Source: an uncultured Rhodospirillaceae bacterium (lineage in GTDB: Bacteria > Pseudomonadota > Alphaproteobacteria > Rhodospirillales > Rhodospirillaceae). Taken from it: a stretch of 64,000 bases of DNA. Below, in pieces: positions 61,414-64,000 of this stretch. The notes under the pieces were generated by a model, which had not been told where the DNA came from, did not search any database, and was given only the letters and a program-made list of their open reading frames with translations. Within the stretch, counting starts at the first letter, position 1, and every line of letters begins with the position of its first letter. Made by a program: the position numbers and the translations under genes. The stretch is taken from positions 1-64,000 of the forward strand of contig CALSLN010000002.1 in the NCBI GenBank assembly GCA_943787205.1, written 5' to 3'.

Positions 61414-63144
61414 ATGAATAATACGTCCAATCGACTGACCGGGGCCGCGGTCATGCGCCGGGTCCTCGAGCGCTTCGGTGTTAAGACCGTGTTCGCCCTT
61501 GCGGGTGCGTCGCAAACACTGTTGCTCGATGAGTGCGAGAAAACGGGGTTTAGGGTCGTCCCTGGGCGGCACGAGAGTGCCACCGTTGGCGCAGCGGACG
61601 GGTATTCACGTGTCACCGGCAAAGTGGGTATTGCGATGGTCAACGTGGACCAAGGTATGCCCAACGCCATTACCGGCCTCCAACAAGCCTACGAAGCGTG
61701 CTCTCCAGTCGTTGTCCTCGTCGGGCGCGAACCAGACACTTGGACACAACCCGAATTAGATTTTGACCACGGCATTCTTGGCTTGGTCCAACCTGTCACC
61801 AAGTGGGCCAGAACAGTTCAGAGTGCTGCACGCCTGGGGGAATACCTAGAAGCCGCCTGCCGCAGAGCCTTGGCCGGTCGCCCTGGCCCAGTCGTGTTGG
61901 CGTTTCCAAAGGATTTCCTCAACGAACTCATCGACCCTGGTGTCGATGTCGATACGCCCATCGCCGTAAACCCCAGACCTGCGCCCACCACAGAAGACGT
62001 CAGCCTAGCCGTCGATCTCATCCAGTCAGCCAAGCGCCCCCTCATTATTGCCGGCTCAGGCTCTTTCCGCTCGGGCGCTGGTGAATCCCTGCGTGAACTG
62101 GCCGCTGACTTCGGCATTCCGGTAGCGACGAACAACCTGGCACGTGGCCTTGTCCCAGAAGATGACGTGACGGGCTGGGGATGGCCCCTCGCCCAATTCG
62201 CGGCTCACGAAGCTGATCTCGTCATTTGGGCCGGAGCCCGCATGGCTAAAAAATTCGGCTATGGCCTCAGTCCTCGCTTCCCAGCACCAACCAAAATGAT
62301 CAAAATTGACCTGGACGCTGAGGAAATTGGCCGCAGTCGGGTGCCTGATTTAGGTCTCATTTCCGACAGCCGCACGGCACTCAATGGAATACTGAGTGAG
62401 CTGAAAGCCAGATCCACAAGCCCGTTCGACCCCATGTGGGTCAGGCAAACTCTGCAAGACCGGCTCGACGTGATCGATCAGGGTGGACGTGAAGAACCTC
62501 ATATCGAACCCTTGAGGCTCGCTCGCGCCGTCAACACACGTCTCCCCGTTGACGCAATCTTTGTTCAGGATGGGGCATCCATTCTCGTACAAAGTTGGGC
62601 TGTCACCCGATACCGCGCTGAGGGCGGTTATATGGACACAATGCCCTTGGGCTCCATGGGAATGGGAACACCACTGGCTTTAGGTGCAGTGGCCGGTGCT
62701 AAGGAAATCGCAGCAGAAACTGGTCAACCTGAACGCAAGGTCGTGCTTGTGACCGGCGATGGGGCTTTTGGCTTCTATAGCGCCGAATTGGATTCAGCGA
62801 CGCAAGCTGGCCTACCATTCATTTGTGTCATTTCTAACAACGGCGGGTGGGGCAATGAGATCCATACCCAACCCCGCCAAGTCGGACGCACCATTAATGC
62901 CCACTTTGGTGAGGTCCGCTACGACGTCGTGGCCCAAGGCTTCGGCGCCACTGGGTTCAGAGCTGAAACTGTTTCTGAACTCGATGACGCTCTTGATAAA
63001 TCCTTTGATATCAATGATAAGGTGGTGGTTATTGATGTTGTGGTTAAAGAAAGTTCTGGGCTCGACCCGCGAACAAGCACCATCCTTTATCACGACGTAG
63101 AGCAAACACGTGCAACCCACTTTGGTGGCGGTGACCCCTCATGA
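61414..63144 (+). CDS. Thiamine-diphosphate-dependent enzyme, acetolactate synthase-like (1)
   Basis: 576 residues, ATG behind GGAGATTTA. Three domains: PYR (TGAAVMRRVLERFGVKTVFA; catalytic Glu in PGRHESATVGAADGYSR), a central dehydrogenase-like domain, and the PP domain with the ThDP/Mg motif VVLVTGDGAFGFYSAELDSA ending in FICVISNNGG. Related enzymes include acetolactate synthase, oxalyl-CoA decarboxylase and benzoylformate decarboxylase; the exact reaction cannot be read by eye. The next gene, another such enzyme, overlaps its stop (ATGA). Divergent from the TRAP receptor. Confidence 0.9.
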   Translation: MNNTSNRLTGAAVMRRVLERFGVKTVFALAGASQTLLLDECEKTGFRVVPGRHESATVGAADGYSRVTGKVGIAMVNVDQGMPNAITGLQQAYEACSPVVVLVGREPDTWTQPELDFDHGILGLVQPVTKWARTVQSAARLGEYLEAACRRALAGRPGPVVLAFPKDFLNELIDPGVDVDTPIAVNPRPAPTTEDVSLAVDLIQSAKRPLIIAGSGSFRSGAGESLRELAADFGIPVATNNLARGLVPEDDVTGWGWPLAQFAAHEADLVIWAGARMAKKFGYGLSPRFPAPTKMIKIDLDAEEIGRSRVPDLGLISDSRTALNGILSELKARSTSPFDPMWVRQTLQDRLDVIDQGGREEPHIEPLRLARAVNTRLPVDAIFVQDGASILVQSWAVTRYRAEGGYMDTMPLGSMGMGTPLALGAVAGAKEIAAETGQPERKVVLVTGDGAFGFYSAELDSATQAGLPFICVISNNGGWGNEIHTQPRQVGRTINAHFGEVRYDVVAQGFGATGFRAETVSELDDALDKSFDINDKVVVIDVVVKESSGLDPRTSTILYHDVEQTRATHFGGGDPS

Positions 63145-64000
63145 ACGGCGCAGATGCCCTGATACAAACCCTAGTCGAGAACGGTGTTGATACGTGCTTC
63201 GCCAATCCCGGAACGACAGAAACCCACATCGTCGGCGCTATTGATCGCACCAACCGCATGCGGCCAATCCTGGGACTCTTTGAAGGCGTATGCACCGGTG
63301 CAGCCGATGGCTATGCCCGCCTAGCCCGAAAACCCGCAGCAACCCTGCTCCACCTCGGTCCAGGCCTCGCCAATGGCCTCTGTCACCTCCACAACGGTCG
63401 CAAGGCCCACTCCTCCATCGTTAACCTGATTGGCAATCACCCGCACTCCCATCTCAAATATGACGCGCCGCTGACATCAGACATCGTTGGCCTTGCAGAA
63501 CCGGTCTCCGGTTGGGTGCGACAAGTATCGAGCCCTGAAGACATCGCCCAAGACGGCGCAGACGCAGTCGAAGCGTCCTGGGGGCCGCCGGGTCAGGTCT
63601 CAAGTCTCATCATTCCGGCCGACTGCAGTTGGACCGACGAGATAGAACCCGTCGAAAAACGCCAGAGATCAATTAAAGAGCCTGCTATGGATAAGGCTGT
63701 ATCCACCACGGCTGACCTTTGTGCGCATGGGGCAGAAACAGCCCTTCTTATTGGTGCAGAAGGCCTCACAGAGCATGGCCTCAAAGCGGCAGGGCAGATT
63801 GCCGCTAAAACAGGCGTCCGACTAATCGCATACACCTTCGAACCGCTGATGCAGCGCGGCGCTGGACGCGTTCCTGTCGAGCGTATCCCCTATTTCCCAG
63901 AAGACGCTGAAGAGGCCCTGCGCGGCCTAAAGCATATGGTTTTGTGCGGATCCAAGGAACCGGTCTCGTTCTTCTCTTATCCAACGGGCGGAGGAACCCT
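63141..64000 (+). CDS. Thiamine-diphosphate-dependent enzyme, acetolactate synthase-like (2), 5' part
   Basis: 286 complete codons from the ATG at 63141, running off the window. It opens MNGADALIQTLVENGVDTCF with the ThDP-enzyme Glu in LGLFEGVCTGAADGYAR and an NPGTTETH loop. This is the IlvB-like subfamily often annotated acetolactate synthase large subunit. The central domain (SPEDIAQDGADAVEASWGPP... ALLIGAEGLTEHGL) is present; the ThDP-binding domain is beyond the edge. Start overlap with the previous gene suggests the two enzymes act in one pathway or complex. Confidence 0.88.
   Translation, partial: MNGADALIQTLVENGVDTCFANPGTTETHIVGAIDRTNRMRPILGLFEGVCTGAADGYARLARKPAATLLHLGPGLANGLCHLHNGRKAHSSIVNLIGNHPHSHLKYDAPLTSDIVGLAEPVSGWVRQVSSPEDIAQDGADAVEASWGPPGQVSSLIIPADCSWTDEIEPVEKRQRSIKEPAMDKAVSTTADLCAHGAETALLIGAEGLTEHGLKAAGQIAAKTGVRLIAYTFEPLMQRGAGRVPVERIPYFPEDAEEALRGLKHMVLCGSKEPVSFFSYPTGGGT

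Noticed and set aside
1-64000. CRISPR arrays, tRNA or rRNA genes
   Set aside because: No regularly spaced repeats, cloverleaf-like sequences or conserved rRNA segments were seen on reading the gaps.

Overview
The window looks like chromosomal DNA of an alphaproteobacterium, probably near the Rhodospirillales or a neighbouring marine order. The evidence is a lipid A and envelope block that uses LpxI, a short class II prolyl-tRNA synthetase, LexA boxes of the GAAC-N7-GAAC type, and the gene orders trpGDC-moaC-moeA-lexA-comEC-gltX-gltA and lpxB-lpxI-lpxA-fabZ-lpxD-ompH-bamA-rseP-dxr-cdsA-uppS-frr-pyrH-tsf-rpsB. I recognise no rRNA, tRNA, CRISPR array, transposase, integrase or prophage gene. Genus-level placement is not possible by eye.

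Layout. (1) 1-7 kb: the 5' end of ssb on the minus strand, then a CYTH-CHAD protein, a ParA-like ATPase and an exported M24 peptidase-fold protein on the plus strand, then a TonB-dependent receptor on the minus strand. (2) 7.1-10.0 kb: uvrA with an SOS box at its start, interrupted by an apparent one-base insertion. (3) 10-20.8 kb: an accessory stretch. It holds exported or membrane proteins (VOC, lectin-like, Rossmann, alpha/beta hydrolase), a LysR regulator broken by one stop codon, two tandem cytochrome P460-like proteins, an SRPBCC protein, and at least nine very short, mostly acidic proteins of unknown function on the minus strand. Several of these share a short helix motif of the type hydrophobic-Asp-(Ala/Ser/Asp)-x-Leu-(Tyr/Phe/Cys). 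This is the best candidate here for something undescribed. (4) 21-32.5 kb: tryptophan and molybdopterin genes, a Gly-rich exported protein, lexA under an SOS box, comEC, gltX and gltA. (5) 32.5-33.7 kb: a PAS-histidine kinase with a frameshift. (6) 33.7-48.7 kb: one long minus-strand block from lpxB back to rpsB, covering lipid A synthesis, outer membrane assembly, isoprenoid and phospholipid precursors, ribosome recycling, UMP kinase and translation factors. (7) 48.9-54.3 kb: a three-gene exported-protein operon and dnaE. (8) 54.4-59.1 kb: a PCu(A)C copper chaperone, a Sel1-repeat protein, lolD-lolC and proS. (9) 59.2-64 kb: a TRAP solute-binding protein, a DUF1330-like protein and a VOC protein, diverging from two overlapping thiamine-diphosphate enzyme genes, the second cut by the window edge.

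How the genes work together. lexA and uvrA both carry matching operators, so they belong to one SOS regulon. The 33.7-48.7 kb block couples envelope building (LpxA, LpxD, LpxI, LpxB, FabZ, OmpH, BamA, RseP) with the CDP-diacylglycerol, undecaprenyl diphosphate and DXP routes that feed it. LolCD acts on lipoproteins of the same envelope.

Caution. Two genes (uvrA and the histidine kinase) have single-base frameshifts, and two (LysR and a small-peptide gene) have an in-frame TAA, although the flanking sequence is intact. Either the assembly contains errors or these are recent mutations; raw reads would settle it.
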